DNA of 64,000 bases from Arthrobacter sp. C9C5 (GCF_013359735.1 NZ_JABFMX010000005.1:1-64000), one strand, 5' to 3'; shown: positions 25,234 to 35,642, numbered from the stretch's first letter. The notes: generated by a model not told the origin, from the sequence alone. Translations and numbers: made by a program.

Positions 25234-25292
25234 CGTCCCATAGTCTCACCAGCTGCGCGGCTTAGGCCAACAAGCCGCCCCGGCGAATCTAC

Positions 25293-25298
25293 TAGGCT
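25293..25298 (+). promoter_or_regulatory. -10 box of the PHP gene (TAGGCT), leaderless
   Basis: TAGGCT, then AGGGAG, then GTG 25305. The same GGGAGG could look like a ribosome-binding site but is too close to the start to act as one. Confidence 0.5.
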
Positions 25299-25304
25299 AG
25301 GGAG

Positions 25305-26150
25305 GTGAGGATTGACCTGCATGCCCACTCGAATGTTTCCGACGGCACCCAAGCGCCCGCGGAGGTGATCGCGTCCGCTGCGGGGGCCGGGCTGGACGTC
25401 GTCGCCCTGACCGACCACGACTCCACCGACGGCTGGGCCGAGGCCTCCGCCGCCGCCCGGGAACACGGCGTGGCCCTGGTCCCCGGCATGGAGATCTCCT
25501 GCCGGACCAGCGAGGGCATCAGCGTCCACCTGCTCAGCTACCTGCACGACCCGGCCCACCCCGGGCTGCTGGACGAAATCACCAAGGCCAAGGACGCGCG
25601 CTTCACGCGGGCCGAGCGGATGGTCAGCCTGCTCGCCGAGGACTACCCGCTGACCTGGGACGACGTCATCCACCACGTCGCCCCCGGCGCCACCCTGGGC
25701 CGGCCGCACATCGCCGACGCCCTCGTGGCCGCGGGCGTGGTCGAGGACCGCAGCGAAGCCTTCGAATCGATCCTGACCTCGCATTCCCGGTACTGGGTGC
25801 AGCACTACGCACCCGACCCGGCGTACGCCGTCGAACTGGTCCGCGACGCCGGCGGGGTGCCCGTGTTCGCGCATCCCGTGGCATCCTCCCGCGGACGGAT
25901 CGTGGGGGACCGCACCTACCGGGAGATGATCGACGCCGGCCTGGCCGGGCTGGAGATCGACCACCGGGACAACCCGGAGGAGGGCCGCGCCTTCCTGCGC
26001 CGCCTCGCGGAACGGCACGGACTGCTCGTGACCGGGTCCTCCGACTACCACGGGGCCGGCAAGCCAAACTTGCTGGGCGAGAACCTGACCGCCCCCGAGG
26101 TCTTCGCGCGGATCGAGGAACTGGGCACCGGATCGTCCGTGGTGCGCTGA
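25305..26150 (+). CDS. PHP-domain metal-dependent phosphoesterase
   Basis: This 281-residue protein has the full PHP motif set: DLHAHSNVSDG (4-14), LTDHDSTDGW (about 35-44), EISCRTSEGISVHLL and the later histidines in FAHPVASSRG and SSDYHGAGK. Such proteins bind two or three metal ions; the closest characterised group (TrpH/YciV) is a 5'-3' exonuclease on RNA/DNA oligonucleotides and 3',5'-nucleotide bisphosphates. Activity here is inferred. It overlaps marC by one base (TGATG), so the pair is co-translated. Confidence 0.87.
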   Translation: MRIDLHAHSNVSDGTQAPAEVIASAAGAGLDVVALTDHDSTDGWAEASAAAREHGVALVPGMEISCRTSEGISVHLLSYLHDPAHPGLLDEITKAKDARFTRAERMVSLLAEDYPLTWDDVIHHVAPGATLGRPHIADALVAAGVVEDRSEAFESILTSHSRYWVQHYAPDPAYAVELVRDAGGVPVFAHPVASSRGRIVGDRTYREMIDAGLAGLEIDHRDNPEEGRAFLRRLAERHGLLVTGSSDYHGAGKPNLLGENLTAPEVFARIEELGTGSSVVR

Positions 26151-26767
26151 TGGAGTGGATTGACCTCCAGCTCCTGGCCTCCGTGATCGTCACGCTGTTC
26201 GTGATCATGGATCCGCCCGGGACGGTGCCGATCTTCATGTCCTTGACGGCCCAGATGGACGTTAGGGACCGCAACCTGTCGGCGCTGCAGGCGCTGCTCG
26301 TGGCCACCGGCGTGATCGTGACCTTCGCGATTTTCGGGCAGTCCATCCTGAACTACATGCACATCTCGCTCGCTGCGCTGCAGGGGGCCGGCGGCCTGCT
26401 GCTCGTGCTGATCGCGCTGCAGCTGCTGACCGGCTCCACCAGCGGCGAGGAGAACGCCGCCAAATACAAGAACGTCGCGTTTGTGCCGCTGGGGACGCCG
26501 CTGATGGCGGGCCCGGGTGCGATCGTGGCCGTCATGGTGTTCGTCCAGCGCTCCGACAGCATGGCGCAGTACCTCGCCGTCGGGCTGGGGATCGCCGCGA
26601 CGCTCGCGTCCCTGTACCTGGCGATGCGGTTCGCCGGCGTCGTGCAGCGCGCCCTGGGCGAGAACGGCGTCGAACTGGTCACCCGGATTGCCGGCCTGTT
26701 GCTCTCCGCGATTGCGGTGCAGATGATCGCCGACGCCGTGCACGCCTTCGTCAAGAGCTGGACCTGA
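26150..26767 (+). CDS. MarC-family integral membrane protein
   Basis: This 205-residue protein has six predicted membrane helices, opening with LLASVIVTLFVIMDPPGTVPIF, which contains the family signature DPPGTVPIF, and a second signature PLMAGPGAI in mid-protein. MarC proteins were once linked to multiple antibiotic resistance, but no transport activity has been established. The gene follows the PHP gene with a one-base overlap. Its stop is nine bases before a long palindrome shared with the convergent DNA methyltransferase gene. Confidence 0.9.
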   Translation: MEWIDLQLLASVIVTLFVIMDPPGTVPIFMSLTAQMDVRDRNLSALQALLVATGVIVTFAIFGQSILNYMHISLAALQGAGGLLLVLIALQLLTGSTSGEENAAKYKNVAFVPLGTPLMAGPGAIVAVMVFVQRSDSMAQYLAVGLGIAATLASLYLAMRFAGVVQRALGENGVELVTRIAGLLLSAIAVQMIADAVHAFVKSWT

Positions 26768-26775
26768 CGGCGCCG

Positions 26776-26840
26776 CCCAACTGACTGGCAGTTGTTGTCG
26801 CTTTGAGCGTCAAAACGACAACTACTGCGAGCTAGTTGGG
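26776..26840. repeat. Long intergenic palindrome, 31-nt arms
   Basis: Arms 26776-26806 and 26810-26840 pair around a GCG loop with 26 Watson-Crick pairs, one G-T pair and four mismatches. The ends are CCCAACT/AGTTGGG and the centre is TTTGA/TCAAA. The right arm includes the last codons and TAG stop of the DNA methyltransferase gene. It can act as a terminator for both convergent genes, but its length and imperfect symmetry resemble a dispersed intergenic palindrome. Confidence 0.8.
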
Positions 26841-27725
26841 GAGGGCCGGCGGCGGGGTGCCGGGCAGCGCGGTGAAGTCCGCGTGCGCGCCGAGCCGCTT
26901 GGCCATGACGTCGACGGCGGCCTGGTTCTGGTCCACGCAGACGAACTTCCGGTCGAGCTTGGCCGCGACTGCGCCGAGCGTGCCGGAACCGGCGAAGAAG
27001 TCCAGGCACCAGTCGCCGGGGCGGCTGGAGGCCGCGACCACCCGCCGGATCAGGCCTTCGGGCTTCTGCGTCGGGTAGCCGGTCTTTTCCTTGCCGGTGG
27101 GCGAGACAATCGTGTGCCACCAGACGTCGGTGGGAAGCTTGCCAAGCTCGCGCTTGGCCGGCGTGACGAGTCCGGGTGCCATGTACGGCTCCCGGTCCAC
27201 CTCGGCGCTGTCGAAGTGGTATTTCGCCGGGTTCTTCACGTACACGAGGATGTTGTCGTGTTTGGTTGGCCAGCGGAACTTGGCCCGGGCGCCGTAGTCG
27301 TACGCCCAGATGATCTCGTTGAGGAAGCACTCGCGGCCGAAGATCGCATCCAGCATGACCTTGGCGTAGTGCACCTCGCGGTAGTCGAGGTGCAGGTAGA
27401 GGGTGCCGTCGTCGGCGAGCAGCCGCCAGGCTTCGACCAGTCGGGGTTCCAAAAAGGACCAGTAGTCGCTGAAGGCGTCGTCGTAGCTGTGCAGCGCGCC
27501 CTTGATGGTGTCGTAGGAGCGGCCTTTGAAGCCGACGCGGTCGCCCTCGCCGCCGGTGTTGAGCACCATTTTGGTTTCCTGGCGCCGCTGCACCCGGCCC
27601 GTGTTGAAGGGCGGATCCACGTAAATGAGTGTGAAGGCGCCGTCCGGCAGCGTCGGGAGGTACTCCGCGTTATCCGCGTGCACCACCAGGTTGCTGCCGT
27701 CCGGCGCCCAGACGGTGTCAGACAT
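26832..27725 (-). CDS. Orphan site-specific DNA methyltransferase (beta class)
   Basis: This 297-residue SAM-dependent enzyme is likely to modify adenine N6 or cytosine N4. Motif IV DPPFN (37-41) precedes motif I FAGSGT (244-249), the beta-class order. A target-recognition region lies between about residues 45 and 190. No restriction endonuclease gene is adjacent, so it is either a regulatory or housekeeping methylase or a solitary leftover. It starts eight bases after the DEAD helicase stop and is probably co-transcribed with it. The recognition site cannot be predicted from this sequence. Confidence 0.88.
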   Translation of the reverse strand: MSDTVWAPDGSNLVVHADNAEYLPTLPDGAFTLIYVDPPFNTGRVQRRQETKMVLNTGGEGDRVGFKGRSYDTIKGALHSYDDAFSDYWSFLEPRLVEAWRLLADDGTLYLHLDYREVHYAKVMLDAIFGRECFLNEIIWAYDYGARAKFRWPTKHDNILVYVKNPAKYHFDSAEVDREPYMAPGLVTPAKRELGKLPTDVWWHTIVSPTGKEKTGYPTQKPEGLIRRVVAASSRPGDWCLDFFAGSGTLGAVAAKLDRKFVCVDQNQAAVDVMAKRLGAHADFTALPGTPPPALPN

Positions 27726-27733
27726 GTTGGGGA

Positions 27734-29473
27734 TTAGGCCTCGGCGCTGCGTGCCGGAGCGCCGCCCTGTGCCTCGCCGGCCACCACTTCGCCGTTGCGG
27801 CGGCGGGTACGGGTCCGGCGGCGCGCCCGGGTGGCCCGGTCGACCTCGGTCGGAGCGCTCGCCGTTGCCGGGGCGCTTGCCTCGGCGGGTCCGGTGGCGG
27901 TCTCCTTCTCGGGGGAACGACGACGGCGCTCACCGGAGCGTCCGCTGTCACGGCCGCCCTCACGGGAGCCGTCGCGGCCGCCGTCGCGGGAGCCGGAGCG
28001 TCCGCCCTCGCGCCCGCCTTCACGGGGGGCGCGTCCGCCGTCGCGTCCGCCGGTCCTGGCGCTGTCCCGTCCGCTGGGACGGGCGTTCTTCTTGCCGGTC
28101 TCGCCGAGGTCCTCGAGGACTTCGGCGTCGACGCCGGCGAGCACCCGCTTGTCGCGCGGGAGGCGGCCCTTGGTGCCCTCCGGGATGTCCAGTTCCTCGA
28201 ACAGGTGCGGCGAGGAGGAGTAGGTCTCAACCGGCTCGGGAACGCTCAGGCCGAGGGCCTTGTTGATCAGGCCCCAGCGCGGCATGTCGTCCCAGTCGAC
28301 GAAGGTCACGGCGGTGCCCTTGTTGCCGGCGCGGCCGGTGCGGCCGACGCGGTGCAGGTAGATCTTCTCGTCTTCGACGCACTGGTAGTTGATCACGTGC
28401 GTGACGTCGTCAACGTCGATGCCGCGCGCGGCGACGTCGGTGGCAACGAGGACGTCCACCTTGTTGTTGCGGAAGGCGCGGAGCGCCTGCTCGCGGGCGC
28501 CCTGGCCGAGGTCGCCGTGGATGGCGGCCGCAGCAAAGCCGCGGTCCACGAGTTCCTCGGCGACCTTGGCGGCGGTGCGCTTGGTCTTGGTGAAGATGAT
28601 GGTCCGGCCGCGTCCGCGGGCCTGCAGGATGCGCGCCACCACCTCGATCTTGTCCATGCTGTGGGCACGGTAGATCAGCTGGCGGATGTCGCGCTTGGTC
28701 AGGCCCTCATCCTCGGGATCCGCGGCGCGGATGTGGGTGGGCTTGGTCATATAGCGGCGTGCCATCGCGACGACCGGGCCGGGCATGGTTGCGGAGAACA
28801 GCAGGGTCTGGCGGACGGGCGGGGTGCCGGCGATGAGGGTCTCGACGTCCGGCAGGAAGCCCAGGTCCAGCATCTCGTCGGCCTCGTCGAGGATGACCAT
28901 CTTGACGTTCTTGAGGACGAGGTGCTTCTGCTTGTAGAGGTCGATCAGGCGCCCGGGGGTGCCGACGACGATCTCGACGCCCTGCTGCAGCGACTCGACC
29001 TGCGGCTCGTACGCGCGGCCGCCGTAGATCGTGGTGATGCGGGCGTTGCGTTTGCGGGCCGCGTTCTGCAGGTCGCCGGCGACCTGCACCGCGAGTTCAC
29101 GGGTCGGCACGATCACGAGGGCCTGCGGTGCGCCGGGGGCCGGGAGGTCGGCGAAGCCCGCGTCGTCGCGTCCGATGACGCGCTGCAGGGCCGGAATGCC
29201 GAAGCCGAGGGTCTTGCCCGTGCCGGTCTTGGCCTGGCCGATGATGTCGTGGCCGCCCAGGGCGACCGGCAGCGTCATGGCCTGGATCGGGAACGGGTGG
29301 GTGATCCCGGCGTCGGCAAGGGATTCAACAATGTCGGCGCGGACGTTGTAGTCGGCGAAGGACTTTTCCGCAATTTCGTGCGGGGTTTCGTCCGAGATGA
29401 TGGTCTCTTCCGGCTCGATCGATTCCGTGCCGGATTCGTCAGTCAGAAGCTGGTGCGTGTGCAATTCACTCAC
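27734..29473 (-). CDS. DEAD-box RNA helicase with RG-rich tail
   Basis: This 579-residue ATP-dependent RNA helicase has motif I AKTGTGKT (81-88), DEAD in VILDEADEMLDLGF (about 195), SAT in LFSATMP, and motif VI YLHRVGRTGRAG. The last 120 residues are a disordered basic tail with repeated GGRDGG/GGREGG units, as in RNA-binding RGG boxes. Likely roles are ribosome assembly or cold adaptation. The GTG start has AAGGAAA upstream, and a leader of about 220 bases is predicted. The orphan DNA methyltransferase gene follows in the same operon. Confidence 0.93.
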   Translation of the reverse strand: MSELHTHQLLTDESGTESIEPEETIISDETPHEIAEKSFADYNVRADIVESLADAGITHPFPIQAMTLPVALGGHDIIGQAKTGTGKTLGFGIPALQRVIGRDDAGFADLPAPGAPQALVIVPTRELAVQVAGDLQNAARKRNARITTIYGGRAYEPQVESLQQGVEIVVGTPGRLIDLYKQKHLVLKNVKMVILDEADEMLDLGFLPDVETLIAGTPPVRQTLLFSATMPGPVVAMARRYMTKPTHIRAADPEDEGLTKRDIRQLIYRAHSMDKIEVVARILQARGRGRTIIFTKTKRTAAKVAEELVDRGFAAAAIHGDLGQGAREQALRAFRNNKVDVLVATDVAARGIDVDDVTHVINYQCVEDEKIYLHRVGRTGRAGNKGTAVTFVDWDDMPRWGLINKALGLSVPEPVETYSSSPHLFEELDIPEGTKGRLPRDKRVLAGVDAEVLEDLGETGKKNARPSGRDSARTGGRDGGRAPREGGREGGRSGSRDGGRDGSREGGRDSGRSGERRRRSPEKETATGPAEASAPATASAPTEVDRATRARRRTRTRRRNGEVVAGEAQGGAPARSAEA

Positions 29474-29791
29474 AGGGGAGTTTCCTTATTCATTTGGGCT
29501 GCGCTGCTTGCTCAACGGGGCCGGCCGAGGGCCGTTCCGGAGCACGCTCAGGGGCGCAAGCAAGTCCAGTGGAAGCCGATCGCGGGCTATCTAAATGCTG
29601 GCACTGGGACCAGCGGGTGTGTCTCAAGATCGCGTAGGGGCGGGCTTGTTGAATTCGAAAAACATGGAAATCAACGACCGGGCATCCATTACTACCCTTC
29701 CAGTCTAGCTGTTCGCCGTTCGGAACCTCGACCGGGGCCCGCGGTGCGGCGCGGCAACGGCCCGGCTGCGCGGCGCAAGCGCGGCGCAATA
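29474..29791 (-). other. Long 5' leader/intergenic region of the DEAD helicase gene
   Basis: 318 bases lie between the RNB gene and the helicase gene. On the minus strand TAGACT (29707-29702) is a candidate -10 box, giving transcription from about 29695 and a leader of about 220 bases. No open reading frame in the leader is convincing. Long leaders are common for cold-induced helicase mRNAs, but no specific structured RNA family is recognised. Confidence 0.4.
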
Positions 29792-31279
29792 TCAGCCCAC
29801 GAGTTCGAGCCGGACCTCCCGCGTGACGATGTCCGAGGACAGGACCCGCACCCGGACCTGGGTGCCGGATTCCAGTTCGCCGGGGCACCGTGCGGTCACC
29901 GCGGGCTCCGCGATCTGCACGATCCCGGACGGGCCGTTGCCGTTCCCGTTGCTGCCCTTACCGTTTCCGTTCGTGGTGCCGTTCTTCGCCGGCTTTGAGC
30001 CGGAGATGACGACGGCGTCGAACTCCTGCCCGATGTGATTGCTCAGGAGGGCCGCCTCCACGGTGTCCAGCGACAGCCGCTCCAGCTTGGCGGCCAGTTG
30101 GTCCGAGGCCGCCATGATGGCCGGCAGCGAGGGGAGCGCTTCGCGGGCCCAGCCCGGAACCTCGGCGCCGTTGGACAGGGCCTCGCAGATGACCAGGACG
30201 AAGCGGTCGATCAGGCGCCGCAGCGGTGCGGTGGAGTGGGCATACGCCGCGCCGATGGCGGACTGGATGGCGTCCTCCGGGACGGCGCCATCGAAATGGG
30301 TGTAGCCGGCGCCGCGGAAGAGCATCCCGGCCGAGTGCACGATGGCAAGCTGGCGCGGGTCGGTGGGGTCCAGGGTGCGCAGGTATTCCCCGTAGCTGAT
30401 CCGGCCGTCCCAGGGCTTGCCGAGTGCGCCGGTCTGGCGCCGGAAGTGCCGCAGTGAGCTCTCATCCGGAGCGGGCATGGTCCGCAGGATGCCGACCTTG
30501 CCCTGCAGCATGAGCTCGGCTGCGGCCATGCCGGTCATCAGCGAAATCTGGGCGTTCCAGTCCTCCACCGGCAGCGGCGGCGCGGCGACGATCCGGTAGC
30601 CGCCGTCGGGGAGCTGCTCGATTTCCTGCTCCGGCATGTTCAGGCTGGCCCCGCCGCGCAGGCGCTCCAGCTCCACCCGCTTGCTGCCGACTTCCTTGAG
30701 CAGCTGCAGTACGGGGTGCGCGGTGCCGCCGTCGAGTTCGGCCTGCACGCCGTGATAGCTGAGCTTGGCCCGGCTGCGGACCTGTGCCCGGCGCACCAGC
30801 ACGGAGGACACCTCGGCGGCGGCGTCGAGCTCGAACTCCCAGACGAAGGCCGCGCAGAGCTGGCCCGCCAGCAGGCTGCCGGCCGCCTCGCTGATGACCT
30901 CGGGGTGCAGGGGGATGCGGCCGTCCGGGGTGTAGAACGTCTGGCCGCGGCGCCGGGTCTCGGCGTCGAGCGCACCGCCGGGGGCGACGAAGGATGGGAC
31001 ATCGGCGATCGCGTAGAAAACCCTGTACCCGTCGCCGGCGCGGTCAATGAACAAGGCCTGGTCCAGGTCCGTCGAGGACGCCGGGTCGATGGTCACGAAT
31101 TCCACGTGCGTCAGGTCCAGCTCCGGCAGCTCGTGGGAGGCGACGGCCGCCTCGGCGTCCCGGAGCACGGCTTCCGGAAACGGCCCCGGCAGCTCCAGGA
31201 CGGTGCGCAGTGCGTTGAGCGCCTGGGCAAGCTGGTTCTTCTGCTGGCGGACGCTCGGAGTCAGGCGATGATGAGACAC
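29792..31279 (-). CDS. RNB-domain 3'-5' exoribonuclease
   Basis: This 495-residue member of the RNase II/R family starts almost directly with the RNB domain. The metal-binding motif reads IDPASSTDLDQALF, so the last of the four usual aspartates is Gln; the other three are present. The C-terminal S1-like part is short and interrupted by an Asn/Gly-rich insert (KNGTTNGNGKGSNGNGNG). It lacks the N-terminal cold-shock domains of enterobacterial RNase R. The GTG lies six bases after TAACCT, and the gene is divergent from the ferritin-like gene with only 40 bases between. Confidence 0.88.
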   Translation of the reverse strand: MSHHRLTPSVRQQKNQLAQALNALRTVLELPGPFPEAVLRDAEAAVASHELPELDLTHVEFVTIDPASSTDLDQALFIDRAGDGYRVFYAIADVPSFVAPGGALDAETRRRGQTFYTPDGRIPLHPEVISEAAGSLLAGQLCAAFVWEFELDAAAEVSSVLVRRAQVRSRAKLSYHGVQAELDGGTAHPVLQLLKEVGSKRVELERLRGGASLNMPEQEIEQLPDGGYRIVAAPPLPVEDWNAQISLMTGMAAAELMLQGKVGILRTMPAPDESSLRHFRRQTGALGKPWDGRISYGEYLRTLDPTDPRQLAIVHSAGMLFRGAGYTHFDGAVPEDAIQSAIGAAYAHSTAPLRRLIDRFVLVICEALSNGAEVPGWAREALPSLPAIMAASDQLAAKLERLSLDTVEAALLSNHIGQEFDAVVISGSKPAKNGTTNGNGKGSNGNGNGPSGIVQIAEPAVTARCPGELESGTQVRVRVLSSDIVTREVRLELVG

Positions 31280-31285
31280 GGAATC

Positions 31286-31291
31286 AGGTTA
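31286..31291 (-). promoter_or_regulatory. -10 box of the RNB gene (TAACCT), leaderless
   Basis: TAACCT, then GATTCC, then GTG 31279. It lies 16 bases from the -10 box of the divergent ferritin-like gene. Confidence 0.5.
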
Positions 31292-31307
31292 GCCCGATTT
31301 CCGCTAC

Positions 31308-31313
31308 TAGTCT
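31308..31313 (+). promoter_or_regulatory. -10 box of the ferritin-like gene (TAGTCT), leaderless
   Basis: TAGTCT, then TGAAGC, then ATG 31320. Its expected -35 position falls on the -10 box of the opposite RNB promoter, so the two promoters should compete. Confidence 0.5.
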
Positions 31314-31319
31314 TGAAGC

Positions 31320-31991
31320 ATGAGCACCTCCCCGGCCGAGCCCGCCCGCTACAACCTTTTCCTCCGGGACCTGCTGGGCGTGATGGCCTACGGGGAGCTC
31401 TCGGCCTTCGAACGGCTCTCCTCCGACGCCCGGTATTCGCCCACCCTGCACGACCGGGCGGTGCTGGGCCGCCTCGCCGTCATCGAGTTCCAGCACTTCG
31501 AACTGGTCTGCGCGAAGCTGGCGGAGATGGGCATTGACGCGGAGGAGGCCATGCTGCCGTTCCAGCCTTCGGTGGACCACTTCCATGAGCGCACCCGCCC
31601 CGCCGACTGGCACGAGTCGCTCATGAAGGCCTACGTGATCGACACGGTCTCCGCGGACTTTTACCGGTCCATTTCGGGCTACGTCGACGCCGAGACGGCC
31701 GGGCTGATTGAACTGGTCCAGGCGGCCGGGGACGCCACGGTGGTGCTGCGGGACCGGCTCAAGGCCGCGCTCGCCGATGATCCCCGGCTGGCGTCCCGGC
31801 TGGCGCTGTGGGCGCGGCGGTTGCTCGGCGAGGCGATTACCCAGGCCCAGCGGGTCAGCGTGGAGCACGCCTTCCTCGGCGGCCTGACCGGCGCGGACGA
31901 GGCCCGGGCCGGCGAACTCGCCCGCGCCCTGACCGCCGAGCTTGCCGCCGCGCATTCCCGTCGGATGTCCGAGCTGGGACTCGCCGGCTAG
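31320..31991 (+). CDS. Ferritin-like fold protein (tRNA-hydroxylase-like)
   Basis: This 223-residue all-helical soluble protein has a ferritin-like iron-binding layout: a first glutamate region GELSAFERL (about 23-31), an ExxH-type pattern in IEFQHFEL (about 58-65) and later [11 protein letters not shown] and [10 protein letters not shown]. The family includes diiron hydroxylases such as MiaE and is regularly found beside DEAD helicase and RNase genes in actinobacteria. Diiron chemistry on tRNA is only a suggestion here. It converges on thiE, and both stop codons share one CTAG. Confidence 0.8.
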   Translation: MSTSPAEPARYNLFLRDLLGVMAYGELSAFERLSSDARYSPTLHDRAVLGRLAVIEFQHFELVCAKLAEMGIDAEEAMLPFQPSVDHFHERTRPADWHESLMKAYVIDTVSADFYRSISGYVDAETAGLIELVQAAGDATVVLRDRLKAALADDPRLASRLALWARRLLGEAITQAQRVSVEHAFLGGLTGADEARAGELARALTAELAAAHSRRMSELGLAG

Positions 31992-32716
31992 TTGTCCGCG
32001 GCCCCGCTGCGGACGTCGGCGTCGGCGTCCGCCCCGGCGTCGAGCGCGGCAAGCAGGGCGCGTGCGGCCCCGGCAGGATCAGCGGCCTCGGTAATCGCCC
32101 GGACCACCACGATCCTTCTGGCTCCGGCGTCGACCACCTGCGCCACGTTGCCCAGGTCGATGCCGCCGATCGCGAACCACGGCACCACCCCGGCGACTTT
32201 CCCGACGTCGGCGGCCTCGGCCCGGCCGATCGCCGCGGCGGCGTAGCGCACCAGGTCCAGCCCGACGGCGGCGCGGCCCGGCTTGGTGGGGGTGGCCCAG
32301 ACCGGCCCCACGCAGAAGTAGTCCAGCCCGCCCCGGCCCGGGGACGCAGCGATGGCCGCATCCACCTGTTGCGGCGTGTGCGTGGACATGCCGATCACGG
32401 TGCCCTTGCCCAGGAAATCCCGGGCCGCGGCGAAGGGGATGTCCTTTTGCCCAATGTGGAACACCGGCGCCCCGGCCAGCGAGGCCAGATCGGCACGGTC
32501 GTTCACCGCCCAGAGCCGGCCGTGCCGCCGCGCCACGGAGTGCAGGACCTCCAGCAGCTCAAGCTCCTCGGCCGCCTCCAGCGACTTGTCCCGCAACTGG
32601 ATGATGTCGACGCCGCCGGAAAAGGCGGCGTCAACGAAGTCCTCGAAGTCACCGCGCTCCTTCCGGGCATCGGTGCACAGGTACAGGCGGGCGGTGGTGT
32701 GGACATCCTGGCTCAT
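31988..32716 (-). CDS. thiE: Thiamine phosphate synthase
   Basis: This 242-residue TIM-barrel enzyme joins hydroxymethylpyrimidine diphosphate and thiazole phosphate to form thiamine phosphate. Features are [10 protein letters not shown] near the start, [19 protein letters not shown] (residues about 33-51), [20 protein letters not shown] and the phosphate-binding [14 protein letters not shown]. It is longer than average because of an alanine-rich tail. The ATG follows TAGGCT by six bases and has no room for a riboswitch, unlike the divergent thiO operon. The stop overlaps that of the ferritin-like gene. Confidence 0.93.
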   Translation of the reverse strand: MSQDVHTTARLYLCTDARKERGDFEDFVDAAFSGGVDIIQLRDKSLEAAEELELLEVLHSVARRHGRLWAVNDRADLASLAGAPVFHIGQKDIPFAAARDFLGKGTVIGMSTHTPQQVDAAIAASPGRGGLDYFCVGPVWATPTKPGRAAVGLDLVRYAAAAIGRAEAADVGKVAGVVPWFAIGGIDLGNVAQVVDAGARRIVVVRAITEAADPAGAARALLAALDAGADADADVRSGAADN

Positions 32717-32722
32717 GCCCCA

Positions 32723-32728
32723 AGCCTA
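32723..32728 (-). promoter_or_regulatory. -10 box of thiE (TAGGCT), leaderless
   Basis: TAGGCT, then TGGGGC, then ATG 32716. It is separated by only seven bases from the -10 box of the divergent thiO promoter. Confidence 0.5.
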
Positions 32729-32735
32729 GTTCCTC

Positions 32736-32741
32736 TAAACT
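32736..32741 (+). promoter_or_regulatory. -10 box of the thiO operon (TAAACT)
   Basis: TAAACT predicts a start near 32748, just before the first base of the TPP riboswitch, which supports the riboswitch boundaries. Confidence 0.45.
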
Positions 32742-32750
32742 GGGCGCATA

Positions 32751-32846
32751 CCGCGGGAGCCCGCGCGAGCCGTCAGACGGCCGCCGGGCTGAGAGGGCGT
32801 CAGAGCCGACCGCTTGACCTGATCCGGCTAGTACCGGCGTAGGGAA
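32751..32846 (+). promoter_or_regulatory. TPP (THI-box) riboswitch
   Basis: Thiamine pyrophosphate-sensing RNA. Conserved elements appear in order: CGGGAGCCCG near the 5' end, GGGCTGAGAGGG (CTGAGA at 32789-32794), GACCGCTTGACCTGATCCGG (CTGATC at 32819-32824) and TAGTACCGGCGTAGGGA (32829-32845). The last element runs into the ribosome-binding site GGGAAGGA used by thiO five bases before its ATG, and there is no separate terminator. Control by sequestering the ribosome-binding site is therefore most likely: TPP would switch the thiO-thiS-thiG operon off. Confidence 0.95.
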
Positions 32847-32854
32847 GGAACCCC

Positions 32855-35186
<2,332 letters not shown>

Positions 35187-35245
35187 CGGCCCCGGCCAGG
35201 GAAACCGGCCGGAGTACGATTCCTGAAAAGAAAATTGGCGGCAGG

Positions 35246-35272
35246 TGTCCTTTTGGCGGCGTCGTCTTCGTC
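35246..35272 (+). promoter_or_regulatory. Possible ECF-type promoter of the DGPF cluster
   Basis: TGTCC (35246-35250) and CGTC (35269-35272) are placed like -35 and -10 elements of ECF sigma promoters, ahead of the DGPF gene whose downstream neighbour encodes an ECF42 sigma factor. The match is loose and offered only as a candidate for autoregulation. Confidence 0.25.
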
Positions 35273-35306
35273 GTACTGATGTAACGACCTACTAGAAGGA
35301 GTCACC

Positions 35307-35642
35307 GTGGACTACATGCTTTTCATCTGTACCGACCCCACAGCACCGGAATATGTGCCCGCAGAGGACAATATCGAGGAATGGGCGGCAGAGATAGAAG
35401 CCCGAGGCATCGCCCGCCACGGCGACAGGCTCCGACCTGTCGAGGACGCGACCACCGTCACCGTGCGCGGAGGCGAGGTGATTGTCGCGGACGGCCCGTT
35501 TGCCGAGACGAAAGAATGGGTCGCGGGCTATGACATTATCGCCTGCACCGATCTCGACGAGGCCATTGAGGTAGCGTCCAAGCACCCGATGGCTAAATTC
35601 GGCAAGATCGAGATCAGGCCCGTGTGGCCGTTCGGTTCCTAG
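35307..35642 (+). CDS. YCII-related DGPF-domain protein
   Basis: This 111-residue soluble protein has the DGPF signature in VIVADGPFAETKEWVAGY (about residues 55-72) and a YCII-like ferredoxin-type fold. DGPF proteins are the constant genomic partners of ECF42 sigma factors and may be effectors or small-molecule binders; their biochemical role is not settled. The GTG start has AGAAGGAGT six bases upstream. The partner sigma gene follows after 40 bases. Confidence 0.9.
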   Translation: MDYMLFICTDPTAPEYVPAEDNIEEWAAEIEARGIARHGDRLRPVEDATTVTVRGGEVIVADGPFAETKEWVAGYDIIACTDLDEAIEVASKHPMAKFGKIEIRPVWPFGS

